Position numbers and translations under genes: made by a program. Below are positions 47,965-59,000 of a DNA stretch of 64,000 nt, piece by piece; the stretch's first letter is position 1; each line of letters opens with the position of its first letter. Where the stretch lies: the NCBI RefSeq assembly GCF_018320785.1, contig NC_054881.1, positions 42,136,424 through 42,200,423 on the forward strand. The letters run 5' to 3'. The DNA is from Cheilinus undulatus. Taxonomy: Eukaryota; Chordata; Actinopteri; Labriformes; Labridae. Under the pieces are notes generated by a model. That model saw only the letters and a program-made list of their open reading frames with translations, searched no databases and was not told where the DNA came from.

Positions 47965-48082
47965 ATCGATAACGTCATCCCTGATACTGATGACATCATC
48001 AGAGATATTGATGACGTCATCAGAGATATTGATGATGTCATCAGAGATATTGATAACGTCATCACAGATATCAATGACGTGA
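47965..48082. repeat. 21-bp array of CRE-like motifs, 3' of purg
   Basis: Five to six units of ATGACGTCATCAGAGATATTG. Cores are TAACGTCA, TGACATCA, TGACGTCA (perfect CRE, 48012-48019), TGATGTCA, TAACGTCA and TGACGTGA. It lies 150-265 bp downstream of the purg stop, probably in the 3' UTR or just past it. A candidate poly(A) signal for purg (AATAAA on the minus strand) is at 48090-48085. Confidence 0.8.
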
Positions 48083-48229
48083 TATTTATTAAAGTACATA
48101 TGGGCGGGGTCAGTCTCTTCATGGAGGAGGAGGCGGGCCCGTCAGCGTGGACAGGTGAGTTCTTGGCAGGTTTCCAGCCCTTATCATCAGGTGAGGGGGG
48201 CGGGGCGACAGTACTTGTGGCGGTGCCGG

Positions 48230-49192
48230 TCAGTCGTCGTGCTCGTCGCTGTCGCTCCGCCTCTCCTTGCTGCAGGTGATGATGCGTCTCATCTCCTCGT
48301 CATAGCGAATGAAGTTCTCGCCGAAGCGCGCCCAGGCTTTGAGCGGGACCGTGATCGTGTTCCTATACGGCTGCCTCACCTCGCTGATCTTCAGGAACAC
48401 GCCGTAGCGGTTCGAGCCCACGTCGAAGTAGAAGCGCTTGTTGTCCACCCTGAAGGACGCTGCTTCCGGCAGCTCAGGGCCATCATCATGGTTCCGGTAG
48501 GCGGTGCGGTCGTCGTCGCCATAGTCATCGATGAGCTGGGACAGGGCGTCCCTGAACTCGATGAGTCCCTGGGCTGGGAGGACGATGGTCTGCTCAATGC
48601 CGGGGCCGTAGTACCCCATGGTCCCCGGGTTCTTGCTGACTGTCTGACGGATCCGCAAAAAGCGGCCACGCTGGTTCTCCTTCAGGTCCAGGAAGTATTT
48701 CCGGTTATCCCTCTCGATGAACTCGCTCTTCAGCACGCGGTGCGCGTGCTCGTCGGACCCCGCGGACCCGGTGGGGGACAGTCCCGCCTCCTGCGCCCTC
48801 CTGCGGGCCTCTTGTGTACGCCCCTGGCCGTCGCTTCCGTGCTCTTCGAGCTGCGGACCCGCGCGCACGCGCAGCCCAATGCGTGCGTAGTGGTCAATGA
48901 AGTCCCCGAGCAGCGCGCGCAGCGCGGCAGCAGCAGACATGCTGAGCGTCAGCTTACTCTTCCGGATGTTGTCATGGCGACCGCGGCCCACCCACACCTC
49001 CGCGATCTTCAGAAAGCGGCCGCGCGCGGATTGCTTCACGTCCAGGTAGAAACGCTTCTTCTGGATGTCCACGCGCTTCGATGCCAGCTCCACGATGTCC
49101 GAGGCCGCGTGCGGCGGCGCGCTGCCGGGCGGCGCGAACTGTGGAGGAGCGGGAAAAGAGTCTGATGCAACCTTGCTCCTGGTCCGCTCCAT
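48230..49192 (-). CDS. Purine-rich element-binding protein gamma
   Basis: PUR proteins bind purine-rich single-stranded DNA and RNA and act in neuronal RNA transport and transcription. The three PUR repeats are visible: [20 protein letters not shown] to [15 protein letters not shown] (about residues 30-95), [20 protein letters not shown] to [14 protein letters not shown] (about 155-225), and [20 protein letters not shown] to [11 protein letters not shown] (about 245-305). A short Arg/Asp tail ends at TGA 48232-48230. The CDS is a single exon, as in other PUR genes. The start chosen (49192) gives MERTRSKV in good Kozak context and matches the MER start of PURG proteins (320 aa). An in-frame ATG at 49216 would add eight residues. 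[20 protein letters not shown], the linker between repeats 1 and 2 ([16 protein letters not shown]) and lack of the Gly-rich N-terminus of PURA favour PURG over PURA or PURB. Confidence 0.93.
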   Translation of the reverse strand: MERTRSKVASDSFPAPPQFAPPGSAPPHAASDIVELASKRVDIQKKRFYLDVKQSARGRFLKIAEVWVGRGRHDNIRKSKLTLSMSAAAALRALLGDFIDHYARIGLRVRAGPQLEEHGSDGQGRTQEARRRAQEAGLSPTGSAGSDEHAHRVLKSEFIERDNRKYFLDLKENQRGRFLRIRQTVSKNPGTMGYYGPGIEQTIVLPAQGLIEFRDALSQLIDDYGDDDRTAYRNHDDGPELPEAASFRVDNKRFYFDVGSNRYGVFLKISEVRQPYRNTITVPLKAWARFGENFIRYDEEMRRIITCSKERRSDSDEHDD

Positions 49193-49800
49193 GGCTCTGT
49201 CTCTGCTCTCCAACATCACGGGACGGTTCCGCGGAATATCAGCACACCGAGGCTCTTACCATCACCGTGGGTCCGGGTTTATTAGAGTCCAAAGAGGGTC
49301 AGGAGAAAAGACAGCTCTCTGTAGTCCACTACAGCACCGGTCCGAGTCTCTGGTCCACTAACATCACACCGAACACGGTTCCACTGCTCACCCAGACACA
49401 ATCACGGCCCAGTCCAGTCCACTTGCCCAGTACACCAAGTCCCTGACCCTCTGCAGCTCCCAGCAGCCATCACGCCTCACACCGCCCCCCCTCCCTCCAT
49501 CCTGCAGCCTCAGATGACCTGAAAACGGCAGCGCGTGCGGAGCATCAGCTGATCCTCGGTTCGTGTCCTTACAAAGGTGATTTTTACCGGTCAAAGTGAG
49601 CGCGCGGACACACGGATAGAGCTCACCTGCAGCCTCCGAGCAGCCCGCACAGCCCCGCAAACAGCAGACCGAATGAACCCGGTGAACCCGCAGCCCCCCC
49701 TCCCCGTCCTGAGAAAACCTCTTTTAAAGAGACAGACACTGAGACGGCCGACAGCCTGCAGGGGGCGCTGTTGCTGCTGCTCTGCAGGCCCTCAGAACAC
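49193..49800 (-). promoter_or_regulatory. purg 5' UTR/promoter, CpG-rich
   Basis: GC- and CpG-rich sequence upstream of purg. A CTCF-like motif (CTGCAGGGGGCGCTG, + strand) lies at 49756-49770. No TATA box was assigned. A possible 5' UTR donor ATG|GTAAGAGCC is at 49259-49250 (minus), but no matching acceptor was identified. Confidence 0.45.
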
Positions 49801-49804
49801 AAAG

Positions 49805-50135
49805 AAAGACATCCCATAATATGTGTCATAGTAAAGGGACTACATCCCATAATATGTACCATGATAAAGAGAATACATCCCATAATATGTCTGATAATAG
49901 AGAATAAATCCGATAATATGTCTTATAATAGAGAATACATCCCATAATATGTCTTAAAATAAAGAATACATCCCATATGTCTGATAATAAAAAATACATC
50001 CCATAATATCTTATACTGAAGAATACATCCTATAATATGTCTTATACTAAAGAATACATCCCATAATATGTCTGATAATAGAGAATAAATCCGATAATAT
50101 GTCTTATAATAAAGAATACATCCCATAATATGTGT
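49805..50135. repeat. 31-34-bp minisatellite, about 10 copies
   Basis: Unit of the type ATACATCCCATAATATGTCT plus TATAATAAAGA, upstream of purg. AT-rich. Confidence 0.9.
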
Positions 50136-50430
50136 TATCCCACTCCCACCCTCTCCTGCACTGCCTCGGCTCTGACCAGTCCGGCTTTAGTAACGCCGGT
50201 TCAGGTGCCAATGGCCCAAACAGGTAGAGCTCAGGACCACCATGGTCCACCACCACACCACAGTCCGCTTTAAGGGACTCTGGAGTGGAAAAATCCTCCA
50301 CCTCTGAAGATCGCTCTGAGGCAGCAGAGCTGCAGGACTCTGGGTCACTTTCTGACTTTCTGACAAGACATGCCACATGTCCCCTTCCCTCCTTCCAGTA
50401 CCACGTGGGTGGATTTAGCTCTTACCGAGG
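50136..50430 (-). other. Unrecognised open stretch, possible gene or transposon fragment
   Basis: Minus-strand frame from about 50376 to 50136 reads about 80 residues of non-repetitive, acidic sequence (SESDPESCSSAASERSSEVE, then YLFGPLAPEP). The composition looks protein-like and the YLFxP element resembles an N-terminal motif seen in some transposon-associated fish proteins, but no domain can be named. No splice context or start could be validated. Confidence 0.25.
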
Positions 50431-50580
50431 GGTTTACTTACATTTTAAATGTTAAAATGGATCAGTTGCAATATCTGATAAGTTGTTTATGTTCCATTAT
50501 AAATCAAATATGGTTTATGAGATTTGACAATCATGGACTTTATTCACATTTTACACTGCGACCAAGCTTTTTTGGAGCTG
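50430..50580 (+). mobile_element. Tc1/mariner 3' terminal remnant
   Basis: Matches the 3' end at 31000-31095: TATGGTTTATGAGATTTGAC, then TTCACATTTTACACTGCGAC and CTTTTTTGGAG. Only the end of the element is left. Confidence 0.55.
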
Positions 50581-50869
50581 AGGATGTAAATGAACATAAA
50601 AGTTTAGACGATGAAAACAGACATGTTAGATCATGTTTCAATTCAATCTTTACAGTATAAACAGAAATGTTTAGTTATGATTTCTCTTTTACCTGCAGGA
50701 CAGGTGTTTCAAGAACGTGATGTCAGTAAGAATATAAAAACATCAGCATCAATATTGATTATTATAATCATTACCACAGTGATGTCAGAGTGATGAACGC
50801 CTCCCTGAAACTCTGCTCATGTTTTTGTCTTCGTTTGTTCCTTTAATTCAATTACCTGTCATATAGGGA

Positions 50870-51482
50870 TGGCTATGGTGACCCCTGTCATCACACCTGT
50901 CCCTATATGGGACCTGTCCCTATATGACACCTGTCATCATACCTGTCCCTATATGGGACCTGTCCCTATATGACACCTGTCATCATACCTGTCCCTATAT
51001 GGGACCTGTCCCTATATGACACCTGTCATCATACCTGTCCCTATATGGGACCTGTCCCTATATGACACCTGTCATCATACCTGTCCCTATATGGGACCTG
51101 TCCCTATATGGCACCTGTCATCACACCTGTCCCTATATGACACCTGTCATCATACCTGTCCCTATATGGGACCTGTCCCTATATGGCACCTGTCATCACA
51201 CCTGTCCCTATATGGGACCTGTCCCTATATGGCACCTGTCATCACACCTGTCCCTATATGGGACCTGTCCCTATATGACACCTGTCATCACACCTGTCCC
51301 TATATGGGACCTGTCCCTATATGGCACCTGTCATCACGCCTGTCCCTATATGGGACCTGTCCCTATATGACACCTGTCATCACACCTGTCCCTATATGGG
51401 ACCTGTCCCTATATGGCACCTGTCATCACACCTGTCCCTATATGACACCTGTCATCACACCTGTCCCTATATGACACCTGTG
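50870..51482. repeat. 46-bp minisatellite with CArG-like words, about 13 copies
   Basis: Unit CCTGTCCCTATATGGGACCT plus GTCCCTATATGACACCTGTC plus ATCATA. Shorter 23-bp half units also occur. Each full unit holds CCCTATATGGG, one base from a CArG box. Repeat ORFs are artefacts. Confidence 0.93.
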
Positions 51483-51551
51483 AAGTTATATAGCATCAGT
51501 ATGAACATCAATGTGCAGACATTCAGTGATTAAATTCAATTGCCAAAACAG

Positions 51552-51931
51552 CCAGTGGATGGCGCTGTAGCTCCTAGAAAGGTCGAGCCCAGCTTTAACA
51601 TGCTTTAAACACAGCTGACTGAGGAGGGCGCTGTTAGTCTGAATGAAATACCTCCTCAGACACCCACATGCTCCCTTCAAGCAGAACGTGAAATCGAACA
51701 AGTGCTTTCATCCGGTCTTCGAGGTTCTGCATTAAAGCGTTGACAGTATGGAAACACATGAGCACCACGAGGTGGCGTGTTGACCTCCTATGTTTATATA
51801 TGCACACACCGACATTCCATCATTTCTTTGAGTTTAAACACAGAGGAACAAGAGACGACAAAGGAGAAGATCTGGAGAGACAATGTTTCTGAAGGCATCA
51901 TCACCTCAGTGTGTGTCCACAAGGGGGCGCT
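51552..51931 (+). promoter_or_regulatory. Cluster of four co-oriented CTCF-like motifs
   Basis: All on the + strand: CCAGTGGATGGCGCTGTAG at 51552-51570, ACTGAGGAGGGCGCTGTTAG at 51618-51637 (weaker), CCACGAGGTGGCG at 51765-51777 and CCACAAGGGGGCGCT at 51917-51931. They lie between purg and il6st. Occupancy is inferred from motif match only. Confidence 0.5.
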
Positions 51932-52465
51932 GTGACAATCTGTAAAGCGTATACCTGCCTTCACCCTTGGTGATACACCTGAACATTGTACTTTTATTCC
52001 GTGTATGATACCAGCCATAATCCTGGCCAGACTGTCAACATTTCATTATTGATATCTTTAACTCATATAAATCTACACTGTAATTTTTGTATAATTCTTG
52101 TTTTCCTTCCTCTTTTCTGATCTGTTTTTGGCTGCAACCACTCTCCAACATCAACAAACATCTGAAGGCATATGATTGGGCTTTAACAACAAAGGTGATT
52201 CTAGTAGTCATGTGACTGGTAGAACATGACTAGTAACTTTAACAGTCACATGACTGGTAGAGCATTACTTGTAACAGTAACAGTCATCGGACACCAAAAT
52301 GTTCCTGTGGTGATGAGCCTGTAGGTCAGTAGGTATAAAGTGTCAGCGTCAGAACATGTCAATGTGCAAAGATACATTTTTTATCATTATGTCAGTCTTT
52401 ATAGTCTGAACTGATCATCTGACATTGAGACACCCCCCCCCCCTCGCAGCGCATAGCCCTCCCCC
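51932..52465 (-). other. il6st 3' UTR and flank
   Basis: Follows the il6st stop on the minus strand. A candidate AATAAA poly(A) signal is at 51998-51993. A CACATGACTGGTAGAACAT word is repeated at 52209-52270. Confidence 0.4.
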
Positions 52466-53038
52466 TCAGGCCTGAGGCCTGTAGCCACCCAGCTGAGGCA
52501 TGTAGCTGGAGGCTGATGCAGCTGATTGGTCATCAGCAGGTGTGTTGTTCTCAGAGTCCTCCTGCAAGGGGCAGAAGTCTAGTGGCTGAAGCTCCTCCCT
52601 CTGAAGGCGAGGGTCATGATCGCCCCCTACAGGCTGACTGCAGCGTAGTGACTGTCTGCTGCCGTCCTGTAGGGTAATGTCGGGGTTTTCCTCTGAATCC
52701 AGGAGGGGTTGGGTGGACTCTGAGCGGGAGAAGAGGGTGGCAGGGGTCTGGGTGGGGGTCTGACCTTTGTAACCACTGGACGCAACCACAGACGAGTACT
52801 GCACAGTGCTGGCGGTGGTGTCAGCCATGTCACCGCCCTCATCGCTGTCAGACACACTCTGACGAGGAGACGACATGCAGGACGACCCACCAATACCACT
52901 GCTGTGCTCCTCAGACAGAAACTTGTCCTTCTTTAGAGGAAGTCCTGCCTTCTCTTCGTCAAACAGACTACGACCATCACACACATCCACGTCCAGCACG
53001 CTGATCCCTGACAGGCAGCCTTCCCCTGGAGGATCCGC
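52466..53038 (-). CDS. il6st last exon: cytoplasmic tail
   Basis: 573 nt, acceptor TTTGTAG, stop TGA at 52468-52466. Encodes SVLDVDVCDGRSLFDEEKAG, EEHSSGIGGSSCMSSPRQSV, STVQYSSVV (SHP2/SOCS3-type Tyr), GYKGQ (YxxQ), SRSESTQPLLDSEE (dileucine) and the end SYMPQLGGYRPQA. A counterpart of the mammalian YFKQ site between GYKGQ and SYMPQ was not found. Confidence 0.95.
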   Translation of the reverse strand, partial: ADPPGEGCLSGISVLDVDVCDGRSLFDEEKAGLPLKKDKFLSEEHSSGIGGSSCMSSPRQSVSDSDEGGDMADTTASTVQYSSVVASSGYKGQTPTQTPATLFSRSESTQPLLDSEENPDITLQDGSRQSLRCSQPVGGDHDPRLQREELQPLDFCPLQEDSENNTPADDQSAASASSYMPQLGGYRPQA

Positions 53039-56000
53039 CTACAAATGAAGGAGATTGGTGAGTGACATTATATTATCTGAGTGATGAGTGTGGACTGAAG
53101 TACAACAGATCACATTCTGGCATACTCCATCCTAACAAACCTCACCAAAATGTACCTTTTCCTTTTGGACCTCATCCTAACGGACCTTTTTCTACCTTAT
53201 CCTAACAAACCTGATCCTAACAGAACTTTTCCTAAAGGACCTCATCCTATCAAACCTCTTTCTAAAAGACCTCATCCTATCAAACCTCTTTCTAAAAGAC
53301 CTCATCCTATCAAACCTCTTTCTAAAGGACCTCATCCTAACAAACCTTATCCTAACAGACCTTTTTCTACCTTATCCTAACAAACCTCATCCTAACAAAC
53401 ATCATCCTAAAGGACCTCATCCTAACAAATCTCATCCTAAAGGACCTCATCCTAACAAACCTTATCCTAACAGACCTTTTTCTACCTTATCCTAACAAAC
53501 CTCATCCTAACAAACATCATCCTCAAGGACCTCATCCTAATGTACTCCAGACTACCTCATCCTAACAAATCTCATCCTAATGTTTCACTGGTGTAATGTA
53601 TGATTAATACCACATGTTTACTGGTTTTACCTTCAGTGAATAATCAGGAGACCAGTTTCCAATAGTGCTCTCTCCAGGGTCGGGGATTCGGGGCCAGAAG
53701 TTTTCTTTGATCCTTAAACACAAAAAAACAGTGATTTAAACAAAGGGGTCTAGTGTGGATTAAAGTAAATCCAGATTAAATATTAATCCAGATTAAAATT
53801 ATCCAGATTAAATGTGAATCCTGATTGAAATTTATCCAGATTAAAGTAAATTCTGGTTAATGTAAATCTAGGCAGAAGAAGATTCAAGATTAAAGTGATT
53901 CCTTTTTAGAGAGAATCCAGATTAAAGTGAGTCCTAAATTGGAGTCAGTCCTGATTAAAATAAATCCTGATAAGAATGAATCCTAATTTGAGTGAATCCA
54001 GATTAAAGTGAATAATGATAAGAGTGAATCCTGAATAGAGTGAAGGGGGATTAGAGTAAATCCTGATTAGAGTAAATCCCGATTAGAGTGAAAAATGATG
54101 AGAGTGAATCCCGATTAGAGTAAATCCTGATTAGAGAGAATAATGATTAGAGTGAATAATGATTAGAATAAATCCTGAAAAGAGTGAAGGGGGATTAGAG
54201 TAAATCCTGATTATGGAAAATCCTGATCAGAGCAAATCCTGATTAGAGTGACTAACAATTAGATTGAATCCTGAGTAGAGTGAATCCTGATTAGAGTGAA
54301 TAATGATTAGAGTGAATAATGATCAGAGTAAATCCTGATTAGAGTAAATCCTGATCAGAGAGAATAATGATTAGAGTGAATAATGATTAGAGTAAATCCT
54401 GAAAAGAGTGAAGGGGGATTAGAGTAAATCCTGATTAGGGAAAATCCTGATCAGAGTAAATCCTGATTAGAGTGACTAATGATTAGATTGAATCCTGAGT
54501 AGAGTGAATCCTGATTAAAATGAATCCCTAACAGAGTGAATCCTGGGTAGAGTGAATCCTGATTTAACTGAATCCACATTAAGTTAACTCAAACGCAAGT
54601 AAATCTAGACTAAAGTTAATCCAGATAAAAGTGAATCCTGATTAGAGTGAGTCCTGATTAGAGTGAGTCCTGATTAGAGTGAGTCCTGATTAGAGTGAAT
54701 CCTGATTAGAGTAAGTCTTGACTAGAGTAAAGGTCTTTACACACTGGGTCCGTTATTTTCAGATGCGTTTTTGGATCCCAAATACGAAAAAATGTCACGC
54801 ACTCAGACCTTGCAAATCTCGGGAGAATGTGGCAAATAGTTTCATCCTGACACTCTCTGTCACTCCTTTGAAATCCTGCTGGATCCATCCTGACAGAGAG
54901 CTTCATTCAGCACCCATTCATGCATAATAGCGCTGAGCCACGTTGGAGAAATAGAGAGCGCAACTTTATAATCCTGTCTCTGTTATGAGCTGTGAGTAGG
55001 TTACAATGTATGCCGTTATCTGTTACACTTCCATAGCTGATATCCACATAATACACCGGAAAACTACAGTGTTCGCAGAGAGAGTTCGGGAGTGGGAGAG
55101 AGGGAGGAGTTGGATGGGGGTTAGTGAGCGAGAGAGAACAAAGTAACGGGCGCTGATCTGAATCATGAACCACCCTTATATCTGTTATATTTCAATGGTT
55201 TATATCCACAGAATAAATGAGCAAACTTTGGTGTTTAAAGTGAGGTTAGTGCGAGAGAGAAGGAGAGGGGGAGGGAGGAGGGGTCTGGCGGGGGTGAGCA
55301 AGGGAGGAGGAAGCAGCGGGCACTGCTTTGAATCATCACTCACCATTTAAATGACTTGGACTGATGCGAAATTTCGCATTAAAATCTAACCTGTTCCGAA
55401 TAAAAATATGACGGACGAAAATTTCGCCGTCAGTCTGGAAACATCATTAGAACAACATGAGCTCAATTTTCTTTTCTGACATTTGAAGAATTCGGACAAA
55501 ATAATCAGACCCAGTGTGAAAAGGCCTTAAATCCTGATCAGAGTAAACCCAGACTAAAGTGAATCCTGATTAGAGTAAATCCTGAGTAGAGTGAAATCTG
55601 ATTAAAGTAAATCCTTCTCAAAGTGAATCCTTGGTAGAATAATTCCTGATTTAAGTGAATCCACATTAAGTTAACTTAAATTTAAGTAAATCCAGACTAA
55701 AGTGAATCCAGATTAAAGTGAATCCTGATTAGAGTGAGTCCTGATTAGAGTGAATCCTGTTAAAGTGAAACCCCATCAAGTGAACTCAGATTTAAAATAA
55801 TCCAGACTAAAGTGAATCCAGAATAAAGAGTTCCACTCACACGTCTTTCTTGTAGAAGCAGAGCAGGACGGTCATCAGGAAGACAAACAGGAAACCCAAA
55901 CTAACGCCAACCACGATCACCTCGATCTCACCAGGAGCTGAGATGAATGATTTCAGTTTATCAATAATTACAGATTAAATCAGTCTTAGTGAGATTTCTG

Positions 56001-59000
56001 AATAATTGATAGAACATCCATCAATACATCACAGACCAACATATTAAACTAAACAATACACTGACACGATGTTGATGTGGTGTTTGCGCTGTCTAGCCCC
56101 GCCCTCTACAGGTGTGCTCTCTTACCGTACTTGGCTGTGGTGAAAGAGTGTTTGGAGCCGGGGGTTGAGCCTGCCACAGTAGATGCTGTGATCCAGGTTA
56201 CATAGGTGGTGTCAGGTAACAGAGAAGTGAGCGTGCATGAGGTGGAGTTACCATGTAGCGTAACCGCTGGAGGAGAGAAGGGAAAGGTTAAAGGTCAGAC
56301 CATATATATATAAATGTAGATGTCACAGCTGATTAAGGGGAAGAGCAGGGGCAGGTTAAAGGTCAGACCATAGATATTTTGATATAGATGTCACAGCTGA
56401 TTATGGACAAGAGCAGGGTCAGGTTAAAGGTCAGACTGTAGATTTATAGATATGGATGTCACGGCTGATTTACAACAAGTGCACAGGTGTACCTTTAAGC
56501 TCCTCCCCTGTCTTGTAGTAGACAGTATAGTTGGTGATGAACCCTCCCCGTTTCTCAGGTGGAACCTCAGTCCACCTCAGGTGAGCCTTGTTTCGACCAG
56601 GAACGCCGACCAGATTGACAGTGGGAGCCACAGACGGAGCTACACAAGGTTAATAGTTATTATTTCATCATGTTTATGGATTACAGTGGAAAGAAAAAGT
56701 CTGTGCACCCTCTGAGATGATCTGAGTTTCTGCACTGACTGGTCATCAGATCTGATCTGCATCTTAGTCACAAGTAGAGACAAACACAATGACCTGAAAA
56801 CCTGAAATAATGATAATATTCAAGTCTTTACTGAACACAGCCATCAAACATTCACAGTGCTGCTGGAAAAAGAAAATGAACCCTGGAGCTAAGAATAAAG
56901 CTCAACCAAGCATTTCTGGCAGCAACCAATCAGACCAGATCAACCTTCAAGAATTTTGGACCATTCATCCTCACAGAGCTTCTTCAGCTGGATTTTCTTT
57001 TTTGAGGCTGTGCTGCAGTCACTAGCCTGAGGGTTCCTCAACCTTTTCCAGCAGCTCTGTGAATGTTTACTGGCTGTCATTATTACTGGTAGTAGAACCA
57101 ATGAGTGTTTCCATTGGCTGTCCCAGTGATGACCTCATCAGTGCTCTGGTGTTTACATGCAGACGAACCTGGTTAAAGCCGTACATTTGATCAATACCAG
57201 GATCCTCTCTGACTGCTCTGCGTATCTGTGCAGGCGTCTGTCATGTTTATTGTTTTTTACAACAAAATCCACGAAATCTGATAAAAATGAGGCTACTGTG
57301 GGTTATCACTGATCGCTACTGTTAACACCAACATGGTGTAGGTGTGTTTACCTCGTTGTTTCAGGTAGACGTCCACGCTGGCGGGTCGACTGATCCATCC
57401 AGAATAAATGGAGTACACCGACACAGTGTAACATTCAAACTCCTCCAGATTACCTACACCACACACACCATCAAACACGTTAGATCACATCACAGCTGAT
57501 CATTTACCTGCACAGGTAAATCAGTAAACAAAGATTTAGAATGGGACAAAATCTGTAGAGTTTCATTAAAACTAAACCTTCACTTCAAGAAAAGTTCCAC
57601 AGATAAACTGATTGACTGTCCGACTGATCTGAACCTAACAGTATATATACCTGTGGCTCAGGTGTTCTACCTGTTGTTAAGATGTTCTACCCGTGGCTCA
57701 GGTATTCCACCTGTTGCTCAGGTATTCTACCTGTGACTCAGGTAATCCACCTGTGTCTTAGGTGTTCTATCTGTGACTGAGGTGTTCCACCTGTGGCTCA
57801 GGTGTTCTATCTGTGGCTCAGGTGTTCTACCTGTGGCTCAGGTGTTCTATCTGTGGCTCAGGTGTTCTACCTGTGACTCACATGTTCAACCTGTGTCTCA
57901 GCTGTTCTACCTGTGGCTCAGGTGTTCTACCTGTGACTCAGGTAATCCACCTGTGTCTTAGGTGTTCTATCTGTGACTGAGGTGTTCCACCTGTGGCTCA
58001 GGTGTTCTACCCGTGGCTCAGGTGTTCTACCTGTAGTTCAGATGTTCTACCTGTGGTTCAGGTGATACCTGTGGGTCACGTGATACCTGGCATACCTGTG
58101 ATGTGCGTCCGTGTGGTGGCCTTGGTCTCTCTCTGCCAGTCTTTCTGCGGCCCCCTCACCCACTCCACCACAAACTCAGTCACCCCAGAGCTGTTCAGGG
58201 GCTGCCACTCCACCATCAGACGGCCCTCATGGGGCCAAACTCTCAGCTCCTCCACCGGGGGACGCTCTAAGGAAATAAACCAGGTTAAATCTGCTGAGGT
58301 GTCTGGAAGAGTCTGACATGTTCCACTGATGGTTAATCATTGATAGAGAACTTTAATCAAAATCACTGATTGAGCAATCATTTTAACATTTCTCATCACT
58401 GATCACTGATAAATCATTGTATTGGTTTTCATTATTGACTCACTCACCTCGGTTTCTCTCAGGTATGCCTAAATATGCCTCTGGTGAACGCCCAACAGAG
58501 TTGACAGCAGAGACCCAAATTCTGGCTGTCATCTGGTCAGAGAGGAGGACGTGATTGAGGACAGTCACACCTCTACTCTCTGATGCGTTAAAGGAAACAA
58601 AACTGCTGGCATTCTTTGACCCATGGTCGTACACTTTCACATCATAATGGAGGATCCTCCCGTTAGCGAACACGGGCTCCTGGAAGGAGACAAAAACCAG
58701 AAGGCCGAGATATTTATACTGGTATTACTACTGGTATGTGAACTGGTGTTAATACTGGTCTATAAACCGGTGTTAATACAGGCATATAAACTGGTGTTAA
58801 TACAGGTAAATGAACTGGTGTTATTACTGGCATATAAACTGGTATTAATACTGTTAAATAAACTGGTATAAATACAGGTGTATGAACTGTTGTTAATAAA
58901 CAAATATGAAAACTAGTATTAATACTCATATAGTGCTGCTATAAATCTGATAGTAATAAAGTTATTTTTGCAGATATTAATAGTGGACTTAATACTGATA

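Noticed and set aside
48155-49165. 336-codon plus-strand ORF
   Set aside because: Shadow of purg on the opposite strand; the minus strand carries all three PUR repeats.
48230-49219. pura or purb instead of purg; GTG start at 49219
   Set aside because: [20 protein letters not shown], the spacer and MER start fit purg; a GTG start has no support in a vertebrate gene.
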